Source of the DNA: Bradyrhizobium sp. CB1717
Lineage (GTDB): Bacteria; Pseudomonadota; Alphaproteobacteria; Rhizobiales; Xanthobacteraceae
Direction of reading: 5' to 3'
Assembly: GCF_029714325.1 (NCBI RefSeq)
Contig: NZ_CP121666.1
Location: 8,091,001 to 8,155,000 of the forward strand
Length of the DNA: 64,000 nt
In this document: piece after piece, positions 18,647 to 28,575 of the stretch
How the letters are laid out: the number at the start of each line of letters is the position of its first letter
Position numbering within the stretch: the stretch's first letter is position 1
Notes under the pieces: generated by a model
Told to the model about the DNA's origin: nothing
Seen by the model: the letters and a program-made list of their open reading frames with translations, nothing else
The model's database searches: none
Position numbers and translations under genes: made by a program

Positions 18647-19090
18647 TTGAGTTTCCTCTCGGTCGAAAGAGCCGAGTATCGGCACCGGTGAAGCTGAGCC
18701 CTCAAATTGATCACATTCGAACGCTGCCTTAGAGCAGGCCAGTCTGGTGACGTTGCTCAATGAGAGAGCACGAGACGCTTGAATATGAAGCCAAGCCTTT
18801 GCCTGGAATTCAATACGTTTATCAGACGGCGCGGGATGATGGCAGGCTCCTATTCGGAGCTTGCGGCCGCTAAGCGGAGATCAAACCAGCCGCTGAGGAG
18901 TCGGGCCGCCAGTGAAGTGCGCCCACTCCATGGGTCGGGCCATTCGCCACGCGCGTGACCACCCCTGACTTCCATCGAAAAGCGCGCGCAATCCGCCGGC
19001 GTAACACACGTGTCGAGACCCTCGAGAAACGCACTTTCAGTCCGACGCGAACTCCTGAAACATTTGATCAGCCGCCCAGATTGCAGCAGT

Positions 19091-19921
19091 TCAATGCGAC
19101 ATTAGGGTTGGAACATTGGCCGAACTGAGCATGTCGCGCGTCACCCCGCCTAAAATGAACTCGCGCAGCCGCGAATGACCATAGCCACCCATAACAATCA
19201 GATCTGCCGACTGTTGTGCCGCGTGAGAACGGATCCTGCGCGACACATCTTGCCCATTAGCAACAATATTCCCTACTTCGACAATTACATCATGTCGAGA
19301 AAGATGATGCGCTATGTGTGATCCGGCGATGCCGTCGTCTCGTTTCCCATTCGCTGCAACGGTTACCACTTCAACCCGTCTGGCCCTTGTCAGGAACGGC
19401 ATCGCGTCGGCTATAGCGCGCGCGGCGTTGCGGCTGCCGTCCCAGCAAACAAGAATCCGATCGAACTTGACTTCGCCGTCCTGGAAACAGGGAACGATCA
19501 AGACCGGACGGCCGGATCCCAGCAAGGCCGCCTCGATCATCGCGTCTCCTGACCGTTCGTCCTCATCGTTAGCCTGAGGGAGGATCGTCAGATCGAACCT
19601 TCGCGCCGCGTACGCAAGGCGTTCAGGCAGGCTGACCGCTCCTGCACTTAGAACTATCGGCTCGGCGGAGAGGCCCTCCCGCTGGCATGTTTCCTCAAAC
19701 CGGATTTTGGCGACTTCAGCGGCGGCTTCCATTTCTCGGCGATACTCCTCCAGAACAATCGCCGGAGCCCAATCAAACAACGCTCCAGCGAAGGCGGCGT
19801 CCTGCACAAATGCAACGCCAGTGAGGTGCGCATCGAACGTTTTGGCTAACGTTACGGCATAGTCCAGTGCGGGCGATGGCACATCGCGCGGCGGAATGGT
19901 CACCAGAACGTCCTTGATCAC
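19091..19921 (-). CDS. Tandem-domain universal stress protein
   Basis: 276 residues. Domain 1 starts IKDVLVTIPPRDVPSPAL with an AHLTGVAF strand, as in UspA-like proteins of the NH3/ANH superfamily. Domain 2 has RILVCWDGSRNAARAI and the ATP-binding signature GGYGHSRLREFILGGVTRDM. Start taken as the GTG preceded by GGAGAG. A copy of the recurring dyad lies about 76 bp upstream in the correct orientation. It differs strongly from the USP at 7.1 kb (domain 1 lacks the GXHG motif), so it is a separate lineage. Confidence 0.9.
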   Translation of the reverse strand: MIKDVLVTIPPRDVPSPALDYAVTLAKTFDAHLTGVAFVQDAAFAGALFDWAPAIVLEEYRREMEAAAEVAKIRFEETCQREGLSAEPIVLSAGAVSLPERLAYAARRFDLTILPQANDEDERSGDAMIEAALLGSGRPVLIVPCFQDGEVKFDRILVCWDGSRNAARAIADAMPFLTRARRVEVVTVAANGKRDDGIAGSHIAHHLSRHDVIVEVGNIVANGQDVSRRIRSHAAQQSADLIVMGGYGHSRLREFILGGVTRDMLSSANVPTLMSH

Positions 19922-19997
19922 GTTACTCTCCACTTGTCTTCGCGTATGCGGCTTCGCATCTCGGCAGGGCTTGAAGCTCCCTCTTGCAAGGCCATTA

Positions 19998-20017
19998 GAC
20001 AAACGAAATCTATTGAC
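19998..20017 (-). promoter_or_regulatory. Copy of the recurring AATTCGTTTG-type dyad
   Basis: Reading on the reverse strand: GTCAATAGATTTCGTTTGTC. One base differs in the core. It lies 76 bp before the USP start. Confidence 0.6.
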
Positions 20018-20211
20018 GCTTGATTGCATTTTTCACGTTGCATGAGTGGGACATGGTCTCGCCTTGTCCATCGCACTGGCGCGCGCTCTTGACTAACAGC
20101 TAAACGGTCGGCGGTTAGACGCAATGACAGGGCATCGTTGACTTGGGTTCGAGGAGTCTTCGACGCAAATTGCTCCTCGGAAAGGATCATTTGCAGCGCT
20201 CGTGAATCCTC

Positions 20212-21813
20212 TTATTCAATTCGGGGCAAGACCTCAAACTGATGAAACGGCGGCGGAGAAGATAACGTCCACTCCAGCGTGGTCGCGCCAAGTCCCCACG
20301 GATTGCCAGCAGCCTTCTCTTTCCGGACGAACGCTAAGATCATGCCAACGAAGAACGTGACCAATCCAGCTGCGGAGATATACGACCCGATCGACGCGAT
20401 CTGGTTGAAGGCTGCAAATGCATCGGGATAATCTGCAATTCGTCTCGGCATTCCCGACAAGCCGAGGAAATGCATCGGAAAAAATGCCAAATTGACGCCG
20501 ACGAATGTCAGCAAGAAGTGCAGATTGCCAAGAGCCTCCGAGTACATGTATCCGGTCATCTTCGGAAACCAGTAATACCAGCCCGCAAAGATGGCGAACA
20601 CCGCGCCAAGCGACAGCACGTAATGGAAATGCGCAACAACGTAGTATGTATCCTGTAACGTCCTGTCGATGCCGGGATTGGCGAGTACAACACCGGTCAC
20701 CCCACCGACCGTGAACACAAAGATGAAACCTATTGCCCACAGCATCGGCGTTCTAAACGTTATGGAGCCGCCCCACATGGTGGCTATCCACGAAAAGATC
20801 TTGATGCCGGTTGGAACAGCGATCACCATGCTGGCCAAAGCAAAATACGCTTGGGCGCTACTGGACATCCCGACGGTATACATATGATGGGCCCAGACTA
20901 GAAATCCGATAACCCCAATAGCAAGCAGTGCATAAACCATTCCTAGATAACCGAAGATCGGCTTTCGGCTGAATGTGGAAACGACGTGACTAATGATGCC
21001 GAAGCCCGGCAGGATCATTATGTAAACCTCGGGATGACCGAAGAACCAGAACAAATGTTGATACAATACCGGGTCTCCGCCGCCCTCGGGCGCAAAGAAG
21101 GTCGTTCCAAAATTGCGGTCAGTGAGAAGCATTGTGATGGCGCCGGCGAGTACAGGCAGCGACAGCAACAACAGGAACGCCGTCACGAGGACCGACCATA
21201 CGAACAGCGGCATCTTATGCAAGGTCATGCCCGGCGCCCGCATATTGAAAATCGTGGTGATGAAATTTATCGAGCCGAGGATGGACGAGGCGCCCGCGAG
21301 ATGCATGGACAGGATCACGAAATCGACGGCTGGCCCCGGGTGGCCAGAGGTCGACAATGGCGCGTAGAGCGTCCATCCAGTACCAGCTCCGTCCGAGCCA
21401 GGGGCACCTTCGACGAACATCGAGACTATAAGTAACGCAAACGACGACGGCAGCAGCCAAAATGATATGTTGTTCATGCGCGGAAACGCCATGTCCGGCG
21501 CGCCAATCATCAGCGGCACCATCCAGTTTCCGAATCCACCCATCATCGCCGGCATGAGCGTGAAAAAAATCATAATGAGGCCGTGGCCGGTCACGAATAC
21601 GTTGTAGGTATGCGAATTCGTAAAAATCTGCAGGCCGGTCTGCTGCAATTCGATCCGAATCATAACTGAAATGAGTCCGCCGATCAGACCTGCGCAGATT
21701 GAGAGCACGAAGTACATCGTGCCGATGTCTTTGTGATTGGTTGAGTAAAGGTAGCGGCGCCAGCCGCTTGGATATGCGTGATCTCTCTCGCGCGCGTCGG
21801 CAACTCTCGACAT
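20212..21813 (-). CDS. ctaD: Cytochrome c oxidase subunit I (aa3 type), orphan
   Basis: Catalytic haem-copper subunit, 533 residues and twelve helices. Visible landmarks are [13 protein letters not shown] at the start, [12 protein letters not shown] with a haem-a histidine, [16 protein letters not shown] with the CuB histidine and the glutamate of type A1 oxidases, [13 protein letters not shown] with the histidine pair, and [13 protein letters not shown] near the end. It uses the ATG at MSRVADARE, giving a normal N-terminus. No subunits II, III or assembly genes are adjacent, which is unusual; partners must come from elsewhere. A near-perfect copy of the recurring dyad is 155 bp upstream. Confidence 0.94.
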   Translation of the reverse strand: MSRVADARERDHAYPSGWRRYLYSTNHKDIGTMYFVLSICAGLIGGLISVMIRIELQQTGLQIFTNSHTYNVFVTGHGLIMIFFTLMPAMMGGFGNWMVPLMIGAPDMAFPRMNNISFWLLPSSFALLIVSMFVEGAPGSDGAGTGWTLYAPLSTSGHPGPAVDFVILSMHLAGASSILGSINFITTIFNMRAPGMTLHKMPLFVWSVLVTAFLLLLSLPVLAGAITMLLTDRNFGTTFFAPEGGGDPVLYQHLFWFFGHPEVYIMILPGFGIISHVVSTFSRKPIFGYLGMVYALLAIGVIGFLVWAHHMYTVGMSSSAQAYFALASMVIAVPTGIKIFSWIATMWGGSITFRTPMLWAIGFIFVFTVGGVTGVVLANPGIDRTLQDTYYVVAHFHYVLSLGAVFAIFAGWYYWFPKMTGYMYSEALGNLHFLLTFVGVNLAFFPMHFLGLSGMPRRIADYPDAFAAFNQIASIGSYISAAGLVTFFVGMILAFVRKEKAAGNPWGLGATTLEWTLSSPPPFHQFEVLPRIE

Positions 21814-21968
21814 GGTCGGATCACCAGCTCCAATCAAGCGGTTCACCCGCGACTGATACAAGGATCGAATGCTGCAATGGCGCTTCAGACGAAGGATCTC
21901 AGCTCGATGACCGTCACATCGGCTGCCACAGCAACCCTGCTGTCTCTGTCTCATCGAAGGATGCTCGC

Positions 21969-21988
21969 GACAAACGAATTTAATTGTC
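21969..21988 (-). promoter_or_regulatory. Copy of the recurring AATTCGTTTGTC dyad (best symmetry)
   Basis: On the reverse strand: GACAATTAAATTCGTTTGTC. The outer GACAA and TTGTC form a perfect inverted repeat. It precedes the orphan ctaD gene. Confidence 0.68.
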
Positions 21989-22360
21989 GTTTGAGTGCAC
22001 GATTCCTGATCATCGGACCGGCGCTGCCATGTCCGCTACCTATTTACGAATCAACACCGATTGTGCCTTGGAAGGGTCTAAAGACATGTCTCAGCATCGC
22101 GCCAGAACACGCTTGGCTTCGCGGCATATAAAAGCGATGCTGCCCCTCGCGTCATCGGCGAACCGCACCTGATGCTCAGTCTAAACGAGCCGTTGCAGGT
22201 ACCACGCAACGCGACTTCAGGCACGACCATAAACTGAAACAGTTCGCCTATGGATCATTGCGCCGGCAACCGGATGCGGTTGGCGTCAACGGCTGGTGAT
22301 GATTGTTTGACAGCCGACAATTCCGGCACAGACGATTCTTGCTCGGCCGTTTGCCTATCT
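21989..22360. other. Non-coding gap
   Basis: No gene is seen between the dyad before ctaD and the next small gene. Short forward frames are without ribosome binding sites or family resemblance. Confidence 0.5.
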
Positions 22361-22564
22361 CTATGATCGCCAAGACGGCTTGACGTATCTAGGGGTCACC
22401 ACCGGATACATCTCACGAATCTTCCGGAACTCGCGCGCGATCTCTCCATGGCCGGCTGCATCGAGGAATTCGCAGAGAACGGTCTCAGCGTTCGCGTGCA
22501 CATTGCAACCATCGCCGCCTAGTTGAAGTGACTTAAGTTTATTGATCGCGTCTTCTTTAGTCAT
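22361..22564 (-). CDS. Hypothetical small soluble protein
   Basis: 67 residues, two amphipathic helices: MTKEDAINKLKSLQLGGDG and ETVLCEFLDAAGHGEIAREF. The ribosome binding site GGGAAAT precedes the ATG by about six bases. Protein-like composition and a clear start support it; no family name is known to me. It stands alone between the oxidase and the ABC transporter. Confidence 0.5.
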   Translation of the reverse strand: MTKEDAINKLKSLQLGGDGCNVHANAETVLCEFLDAAGHGEIAREFRKIREMYPVVTPRYVKPSWRS

Positions 22565-22691
22565 CTCGATTTCCCGTTTAGGCAGGACCAGCCACTCTAC
22601 CTGCCTTCCTCATACTTGATGCGTGTGTCCACGCGGCCGACATGAATCGGACAGACGCTAATCCGGACGGCTTTCCGTCCCGAGCTACGCC

Positions 22692-23420
22692 TCAAAGCCC
22701 GAGATAGGCACGTCGGACTTCAGGATCGCCTATGAGTTTTTCGCTAAGTCCGCTGCGAACGATATGACCGGTTTCCATGACGTAACCTCGATCGGCAATC
22801 GACAGAGCCAGGTTGACGTCCTGTTCAACCAATAGAATCGTCACGCCCTCCCTGCGGATCGTCGCCAGCACCTCCATCAACTGCTCTACGATGACGGGCG
22901 CCAGTCCTAAACTCATCTCGTCGATCATGAGGAGGGTTGGAGCGGCCATCAATCCGCGAGCCATCGCGCACATCTGCTGTTCGCCTCCCGACAAGCTACC
23001 AGCGAGCTGACGGCGCCGCTCCGCCAGGCGCGGAAATAGTGCGTACATCTTGTCCAAGTCACGACCTATTGCAGCCTTGTCATCACGGATGAAAGCGCCC
23101 ATCAACAGATTGTCCCGTACGCTCATGCGGTCGAAGAGCTGACGACCTTCAGGAACCTGCACGAGGCCGGCTCTAAAAGCACCGTCGGACGTCATCGGCA
23201 AGAGGTCCCGGGCATTAAAGGTCATGCCACCCTGGCAGGGAAGCACGCGCGAGAGCGCGCGCAGCAGAGTTGTCTTGCCCGCTCCGTTGCTGCCGACCAG
23301 CGCCACGACCTCGGCCGTGTAGATCTTCAGGGTTACATCCTGCAAGACCGGCATTCCGCCGTAGCCCGCACTTACTCCGCGCACGTCAAGCAGCGGGACT
23401 GCTGCCGGGTCCAATTTCAT
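22692..23420 (-). CDS. livF: Branched-chain amino acid-type ABC transporter ATPase LivF
   Basis: 242 residues. Walker A GSNGAGKTT, ABC signature LSGGEQQMCAMARGL, Walker B TLLMIDEMSLGLAP, and a histidine-position EQDVN all fit LivF. It is the last gene of a USP-livK-livH-livM-livG-livF operon and overlaps livG by four bases. It energises uptake with LivG. The substrate cannot be told from the sequence; Liv-type systems carry branched-chain amino acids, amides, urea or aromatic acids. Confidence 0.93.
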   Translation of the reverse strand: MKLDPAAVPLLDVRGVSAGYGGMPVLQDVTLKIYTAEVVALVGSNGAGKTTLLRALSRVLPCQGGMTFNARDLLPMTSDGAFRAGLVQVPEGRQLFDRMSVRDNLLMGAFIRDDKAAIGRDLDKMYALFPRLAERRRQLAGSLSGGEQQMCAMARGLMAAPTLLMIDEMSLGLAPVIVEQLMEVLATIRREGVTILLVEQDVNLALSIADRGYVMETGHIVRSGLSEKLIGDPEVRRAYLGL

Positions 23421-24151
23421 GCCCGCCTCTTGCCGAGATAGGCCTCGACGACCGTTTGGTTCGACAGAACGCGGCCCGGATCGCCCTCGGCGATCTTCAC
23501 GCCATGATTCAGCACCAGCAGCCGATCCGACAGAGTCCTGATTGCCTTGATGACGTGCTCGATGACAAGGACGCTGATCCCCTCGTCGCGAACTTTGCGG
23601 ATCACTTCGATCACGTCTTCGATCTCTACCTGATTGAGACCCGCCATGACCTCATCGCACAGAAGAACCTTCGGCTTCATTGCCAACGCCTTTGCCAGCT
23701 CGAGCCGCTTGCGGCCGCCCCCCCCCAATTCGTCGGCGCGCTGATCGATATTTTTGGCCAGTCCGACGAAATCCAACTGAGCGCGAGCCTGCTCGCGGGC
23801 TTTCGACATTTGGATCTGTCCGCCTCTCCGTCCGAACAGTGCCCCCACGGCGACGTTGTCCAGAACCGATAAACCGGGAAAGGGACGCATGATCTGGAAG
23901 GTTCGGCCTATCCCCAGTCTCGCACGGCGATATGCAGGCAAGCGGACAATGGACCTTCCTTCGAAGAGGACGTCGCCGGAGCTAGGAGCCAGCGTTCCGC
24001 TTATCAGGCTGACCAGCGTGGATTTGCCTGCACCGTTCGGACCGATCAGGCCGAGGATCTCGCCACGCAGCAGCATGAAGCTGACGTCGTCGACGGCGAC
24101 CAGGCCCTCAAAGCGCCGGGTGACGTGGCTGATTTCGAGCATCGCCGTCAT
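23417..24151 (-). CDS. livG: Branched-chain amino acid-type ABC transporter ATPase LivG
   Basis: 244 residues: Walker A GPNGAGKST, Walker B KVLLCDEVMAGLN, H-loop VIEHVIKAI. The signature region reads ELGGGGRKRLELAKAL, where most homologues have LSYGQ or LSGGQ. At this spot the DNA has a run of nine C's (23718-23726 on the given strand). That raises the chance of a sequencing slip or a slippery site, but the frame stays open on both sides. Start ATG at MTAMLEISHVT overlaps livM by four bases. Confidence 0.92.
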   Translation of the reverse strand: MTAMLEISHVTRRFEGLVAVDDVSFMLLRGEILGLIGPNGAGKSTLVSLISGTLAPSSGDVLFEGRSIVRLPAYRRARLGIGRTFQIMRPFPGLSVLDNVAVGALFGRRGGQIQMSKAREQARAQLDFVGLAKNIDQRADELGGGGRKRLELAKALAMKPKVLLCDEVMAGLNQVEIEDVIEVIRKVRDEGISVLVIEHVIKAIRTLSDRLLVLNHGVKIAEGDPGRVLSNQTVVEAYLGKRRA

Positions 24152-25095
24152 AGCTGGTGGCTCCGAATATTTTCGGCGAAGTAACGCCAGCCCGTGCTGC
24201 GAAAGCGCCGCAGCACGTCGGCCAGGCCCCGCGGCATCAAGACGACCGCGGCGACGACCACAACGCCGAAGAACAGGCCCGCGAGACTGGTGATCTCGCT
24301 CGACAGAAGCTCGGAGACCGCCGAAAGCGAAAGCGCCCCGACGACGGGGCCGAAAACCGTCCCGGGGCCGCCAAATACCGCCATGATGATCATCTTGACG
24401 TTCAGGCCGATATCGAATGCGCTTTCCGGGTCGATGAACGTAACCCAGTAGGCGTGAATGCCGCCCGCCAGCGCACTGAATACGCCAGAGATGGCGAAAG
24501 CCACGGTTTTGTAGAGGGTCGTATTGACACCCATCACCGCCGCGCCTTCCTCGTTTTCGCGGATAGCGATCAATCCAAAGCCGAAGCGGCTGCGCGTCAG
24601 CCAGTAGACGGTCAGCGTCGCGAGCACGAGCAGCAGCAGCGACAACTCGTAAAACAGCGGGTCGTTGTTGAGGGGCGGCAAGACGAGTCCGACGTTCCGC
24701 CCGGCCAGTTTCACGTTGGAGACGATCGCGGCCATGACCTGGGCGAGCGCCAGCGTCGCGATCGCGAAGTAGTGCCCCCTCAGCCGCAGCACCGGCATCC
24801 CGATGAGCACGGCAAACACAACCGCAAGCGCCGCGCCGAACGGGAGGCCGACCCCGAAAGGCAATTGCCACTGCGCCATCGCGATGGCCACGCCGTAGCT
24901 GCCGAGCCCGTAGAAAACCGAATTGCCGAAGGAGGCATAGCCCGCATAGCCCCCAATGACGTTCCAGCCCTGCGCCAGAACCGCCAGAAGCAGGGCATTG
25001 ATGCCGAACTGGATGAGCACGTCCGAACCGAACCACGGCACCGCCGCCAAGACGGCAAGCGCGGCCACAAGTAGCATGGTGCGTGCCATCTTCAT
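24148..25095 (-). CDS. livM: Branched-chain amino acid-type ABC transporter permease LivM
   Basis: 315 residues with about ten membrane helices. Family landmarks are GWNVIGGYAGYASFGNSVFYGLGSYG (cited as GWNVIGGYAGYASFGN), LRLRGHYFAIATLALAQ and AIRENEEGAAVMGVNTTLYK, the cytoplasmic loop that contacts the ATPases. Start at MKMARTMLLV; overlaps livH by four bases. Confidence 0.93.
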   Translation of the reverse strand: MKMARTMLLVAALAVLAAVPWFGSDVLIQFGINALLLAVLAQGWNVIGGYAGYASFGNSVFYGLGSYGVAIAMAQWQLPFGVGLPFGAALAVVFAVLIGMPVLRLRGHYFAIATLALAQVMAAIVSNVKLAGRNVGLVLPPLNNDPLFYELSLLLLVLATLTVYWLTRSRFGFGLIAIRENEEGAAVMGVNTTLYKTVAFAISGVFSALAGGIHAYWVTFIDPESAFDIGLNVKMIIMAVFGGPGTVFGPVVGALSLSAVSELLSSEITSLAGLFFGVVVVAAVVLMPRGLADVLRRFRSTGWRYFAENIRSHQL

Positions 25096-25955
25096 GCCGC
25101 CTTCCCGAGCAGGCCGTTGGGGCGCACGATCAGCACCAACACCAGCACGCCGAAGCTTGCCACGTCGGAGAAAGTCGATCCGATATAGAGCGCGGTCAGC
25201 GACTCCAGGATTCCCAGGAACAAGCCGCCGACGATCACGCCGATCGGATTGTCCAGTCCGCCGACGATCGAGATGGCAAAGGATTTGGCCGTCAGCGCCG
25301 CGCCGATATATGGGTTGATTTGCGACACCGTTCCGTAGAGGCCTCCGGCGGCGCCAGCCAGCGCAATCCCGATTCCAAACGTCATGGCGTAGAGGTGTCG
25401 GGGCTCCACGCCGTAGAGCCGGGCCGCAACCAGATTTTGCGCGGTGGCGCGGATCGCACGTCCGAGCCGTGTGCGCAGCAAGAAGAGCCACATGCCGACC
25501 GTCAACACGATGGCAATGCCGAACGCCAGAAGACGCGACACCGGCAGCACCACCGTTCCCAAGGCGATGCTGTTGCCGGCAGAGGACGGGTTGATGGCGC
25601 GAAAGTCGGCTGAAAACGCCAACTGAGCCAAATAGGTGAGCACGACCTCGATCCCGAAGGTCACCAGCAGAGTGTTGAACATCGGGGCCCTGACGATCAG
25701 GTTCAAAAGACCCCGCTGCACGCCGTACCCTACCGCGAACATCACCACGGCAGTCAGCGGCAACCCCAGAAAGGGGTCGATGCCGGCATAAGTGTACAGG
25801 TACCAGGATACATAGCCGCCGAGCATGATGAATGCGCCATGCGCAAGGTTGACGATATTGAGCACGCCCCAGACCAGGGCGAGACCGAGCGCCATTACGG
25901 CGTACAAACCGCCTAAGAGTATTCCGTTGACCAACACTTGTGCGAGCAGGTCCAC
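25092..25955 (-). CDS. livH: Branched-chain amino acid-type ABC transporter permease LivH
   Basis: 287 residues, eight or so helices. The opening NGILLGGLYAVMALGLALVW with NIVNLAHGAFIMLGGY, and the loop GRAIRATAQNLVAARLYGVE, are typical. Start is a GTG (VDLLAQVLVNG), with no ATG available nearby; the longer frame upstream runs into non-family sequence. A gap of 37 bp separates it from livK. Confidence 0.93.
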   Translation of the reverse strand: MDLLAQVLVNGILLGGLYAVMALGLALVWGVLNIVNLAHGAFIMLGGYVSWYLYTYAGIDPFLGLPLTAVVMFAVGYGVQRGLLNLIVRAPMFNTLLVTFGIEVVLTYLAQLAFSADFRAINPSSAGNSIALGTVVLPVSRLLAFGIAIVLTVGMWLFLLRTRLGRAIRATAQNLVAARLYGVEPRHLYAMTFGIGIALAGAAGGLYGTVSQINPYIGAALTAKSFAISIVGGLDNPIGVIVGGLFLGILESLTALYIGSTFSDVASFGVLVLVLIVRPNGLLGKAA

Positions 25956-25992
25956 ATCGTCCTCTTCTCTGCCGACCGCTCGTGCAATCTGC

Positions 25993-27210
25993 CTAACGCG
26001 CGTTCCAGGCCGGCATCGGATATCGTGGCTGCGCGATCTTGCCATTGACGCCGTAAATCGCGGCCAAGCCGTCGCCCTGGACCTGGATGACCGTCTGGGG
26101 GAGATCGATCTGGCCGTTCTCATTGAACGCAATCGGGCCATACAGGCTGTCGAACTTCACTTTCGAGAGTGCGTTCCGCACCTTCTCCGGGTCGATCGTG
26201 CCTGCCATTTCGACGGCCTGTACCAAAGCTTCCACGTCGGCGACGCCGGAGGCGGCATGATAATCCGGGTCATATCCGAACTTCGCCTTGTAGACGGCGG
26301 CAAACTGCGCGGCATCGCCGAACCAGCGGTCCTTCAGGTCTGTCGAAGGCAGCCAGGCCGTCATGCCAAAAGCGTAATCGGCATCCTTGCCCAACGCCTT
26401 GCGGAAATCCTCGCTCGGAACGCCAACCGTGAAGGAATACATCTTCGGCGCGACCGCAAGGCTCTTCGCCTGCCGCACGAAATTCAGGATCTCGGTTTCG
26501 TGGCCGGCGACCAGCACCGCATCGATGTTCTTGCTCCTGATCTGCGACAAGAGAGAACTGAAATCCGTAGCGTTTGTGCTGTAGCGCTCATCCATGACTA
26601 ACGTCAGACCTGCTTTTTTCAATTTCGGCCGAGTACCCTCCGCCACCGAAACGTCGAAAGCGTCGTCCGCATATAGCAGCGCGACGGATTTAGGCGCGGG
26701 ATCAAGTCCCTTCAAGATCTCTACTGTCGAACCAAAATAGTTGCTGGCCGGTGCAAGCGTTCCAAAGATGTACTTGAACTTGCGCGAGAAGATCTGGTCA
26801 GACGCACCGCCGCCCTGGACCATTGGAATCTTGTATTTCTCGGACACTGCGGAATCCGCTATTGCGAAATTGCTGGCGAATGGTCCCAGCAGAAAATCGA
26901 CCTTGTCCTGAGAAACTAACTGAGTGTACTGGCGCACGCTGAGGTTCACGTCAGACTGATTGTCGTAAAGCTTGAGCGTGAGTTTGTGCGCTTCATTGCC
27001 GACCTTGACGCCGCCGAGGGCATTAATTCGATCGATCGCAAGTTGATAGGCGTCTCGATAGTAGCGGCCCGTGTTGGCCACGGGCCCCGTCAGCTGTACA
27101 GAGGCCCCTAGGGCGATGTCCTTTGCAACGCCCCTGTCCGATGGCATCGTAAAGGCTGCAGCAACCAGCAAAAGAGCTGCGAGACCAGGGACTTTCGGTA
27201 TAGCGTTCAT
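25993..27210 (-). CDS. livK: ABC transporter substrate-binding protein (LivK-type)
   Basis: Periplasmic binding protein of 405 residues with a signal peptide (residues 1-30, [19 protein letters not shown]). The mature protein starts [20 protein letters not shown], and residues around [20 protein letters not shown] and [19 protein letters not shown] are as in Peripla_BP_6 proteins. A single lipobox cysteine is lacking, so it is probably soluble. The start overlaps the end of the USP gene by four bases, a coupling that is not usual for Liv operons. Ligand unknown. Confidence 0.92.
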   Translation of the reverse strand: MNAIPKVPGLAALLLVAAAFTMPSDRGVAKDIALGASVQLTGPVANTGRYYRDAYQLAIDRINALGGVKVGNEAHKLTLKLYDNQSDVNLSVRQYTQLVSQDKVDFLLGPFASNFAIADSAVSEKYKIPMVQGGGASDQIFSRKFKYIFGTLAPASNYFGSTVEILKGLDPAPKSVALLYADDAFDVSVAEGTRPKLKKAGLTLVMDERYSTNATDFSSLLSQIRSKNIDAVLVAGHETEILNFVRQAKSLAVAPKMYSFTVGVPSEDFRKALGKDADYAFGMTAWLPSTDLKDRWFGDAAQFAAVYKAKFGYDPDYHAASGVADVEALVQAVEMAGTIDPEKVRNALSKVKFDSLYGPIAFNENGQIDLPQTVIQVQGDGLAAIYGVNGKIAQPRYPMPAWNAR

Positions 27211-27689
27211 CCCTTCCCCCGCGCCTTCAGTTGCCGAATCGGGGTGACGTTAATCGCCGGTTGCTCAGGCTTTACCGCGATGAGGACGCTGCATGGCGGT
27301 TGATGCAAGATGGATTCGCCGACCGATCCATTCAACCAACGTGCAAGCGTCCCTTGGTCTCGGTGACCCACGACAATCAAGTTCGCGTTCATTTCTCTGG
27401 CGGACAGAATTATCTGTTCCGCTGGCTTGCCATACTTAATTTCGCTGGTTGCAGTGCATCCAGCGCGTCGCAAACGCCTTACGCCTTCGTCAAGCACTGA
27501 CTGGAGTACAAAACGTTGATTGTCTGGAATGTAAGACATTGCCTCCACGATCAGCATGCTTTCGGTCGGGTCTATGATCGCAAGGAGATGAACGGTCGCC
27601 CCGCAAGCTGATGCCAACGTTTCGGCTTGGGCCAGAGCTTCGCGACCATCGGGTGAGCCGTCGAAGGCCAGGAGCAATTTTTGAAACAT
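27207..27689 (-). CDS. Single-domain universal stress protein heading the liv operon
   Basis: 160 residues: [20 protein letters not shown], then a helix-rich middle, [20 protein letters not shown] and [20 protein letters not shown]. This last is the USP ATP-binding motif (GHRD...G...GS), followed by [11 protein letters not shown]. Start at MFQKLLL with GGGAGAT six bases upstream. It overlaps livK by four bases and so is the first gene of the transporter operon. USPs fused or linked to transporters are known to regulate them; such a role here is inference. Confidence 0.9.
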   Translation of the reverse strand: MFQKLLLAFDGSPDGREALAQAETLASACGATVHLLAIIDPTESMLIVEAMSYIPDNQRFVLQSVLDEGVRRLRRAGCTATSEIKYGKPAEQIILSAREMNANLIVVGHRDQGTLARWLNGSVGESILHQPPCSVLIAVKPEQPAINVTPIRQLKARGKG

Positions 27690-27822
27690 GGCGCAATCTC
27701 CCTGGTTGGTACGCTGCTCGGCTAGTGCATTGACTGCCAAGGTCTGAGGCGCCGCCTGCACCGGCCATTATGGAACACGTTCACGCACAGGCACTCGCCC
27801 GAAGCCGGCCGCCTGGAATGCG

Positions 27823-28035
27823 TCAGGCGCGATGACGGGTGCATCCTCCAAGCCATCGGCGAACAGGTATTGGCTGTGGCTGCAGGCGTCCTTCATTGAC
27901 AACTCGCGGCAGTAGCGACAACCGATCGCTGTCGAGACTCTCTGAATTAGTCAACAGCAACCGAGCGTCCACGACTTGGCTTAGCGTTCTGAGCATGGAA
28001 GTCACCAGCTCAAGTTTCCCCGATTCTTTTATCAT
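27823..28035 (-). CDS. Hypothetical small protein
   Basis: 70 residues beginning MIKESGKLELVTSMLRTLSQ, with an Arg-rich C-terminal half. The main support is a strong ribosome binding site (GCGGAGGCCGAG) just before the ATG and a half-matching copy of the recurring dyad 83 bp upstream. No family known. The composition of the last third is poor, so it could be a shortened relic. Confidence 0.4.
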   Translation of the reverse strand: MIKESGKLELVTSMLRTLSQVVDARLLLTNSESLDSDRLSLLPRVVNEGRLQPQPIPVRRWLGGCTRHRA

Positions 28036-28118
28036 CTCGGCCTCCGCCTATTCGCGCCTCGCCGATGCAACGATCGATACGCTAACGTTGTTAGCAACGT
28101 ATGCCCGAGATCATTTTT

Positions 28119-28138
28119 GACAAACGAAAAGTACCACC
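28119..28138 (-). promoter_or_regulatory. Half-site copy of the recurring dyad
   Basis: On the reverse strand GGTGGTACTTTTCGTTTGTC: the right half (TTTCGTTTGTC) is kept, the left half is not. It lies 83 bp before the small gene that ends at 27823. Confidence 0.45.
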
Positions 28139-28575
28139 ACTTAATATCGATATTTTTGATGTGAGGCCTCGCCGGGAAAATGAGCTGGCAATCAGGCCAC
28201 GAGTGGACACTTCGTCAGCGCGGATGGCCGGCTTGACGCAGCCAGTGAGCTCAATGCCGATCAACGCGCTCGAGGATCAACGTGGCTGCGCACTCGAACA
28301 AGGCTGGCACAATGGCTCACGCCTGCCGGCCAATGGACCAACTGGACGTCAATGCGCAAGGAGAAGGAGGGCGAGACATCATGACTGACTTTTGGTCGGC
28401 GCCGTAGCTCTCTGCAGAGAAGCAGCTAGACGTCGGGCTGCGGAGCGAGCGGTGTGGTGTGCGCGCCTTACGAAGATTTCATTTTCTGCGACTCTCTGAC
28501 GCCGGGCCCCGTGTTTTCGGAACGGAGCGGGCAACCCGCTGTTGCTCCAACATCCTCAACAACACGGAGCCCGAC

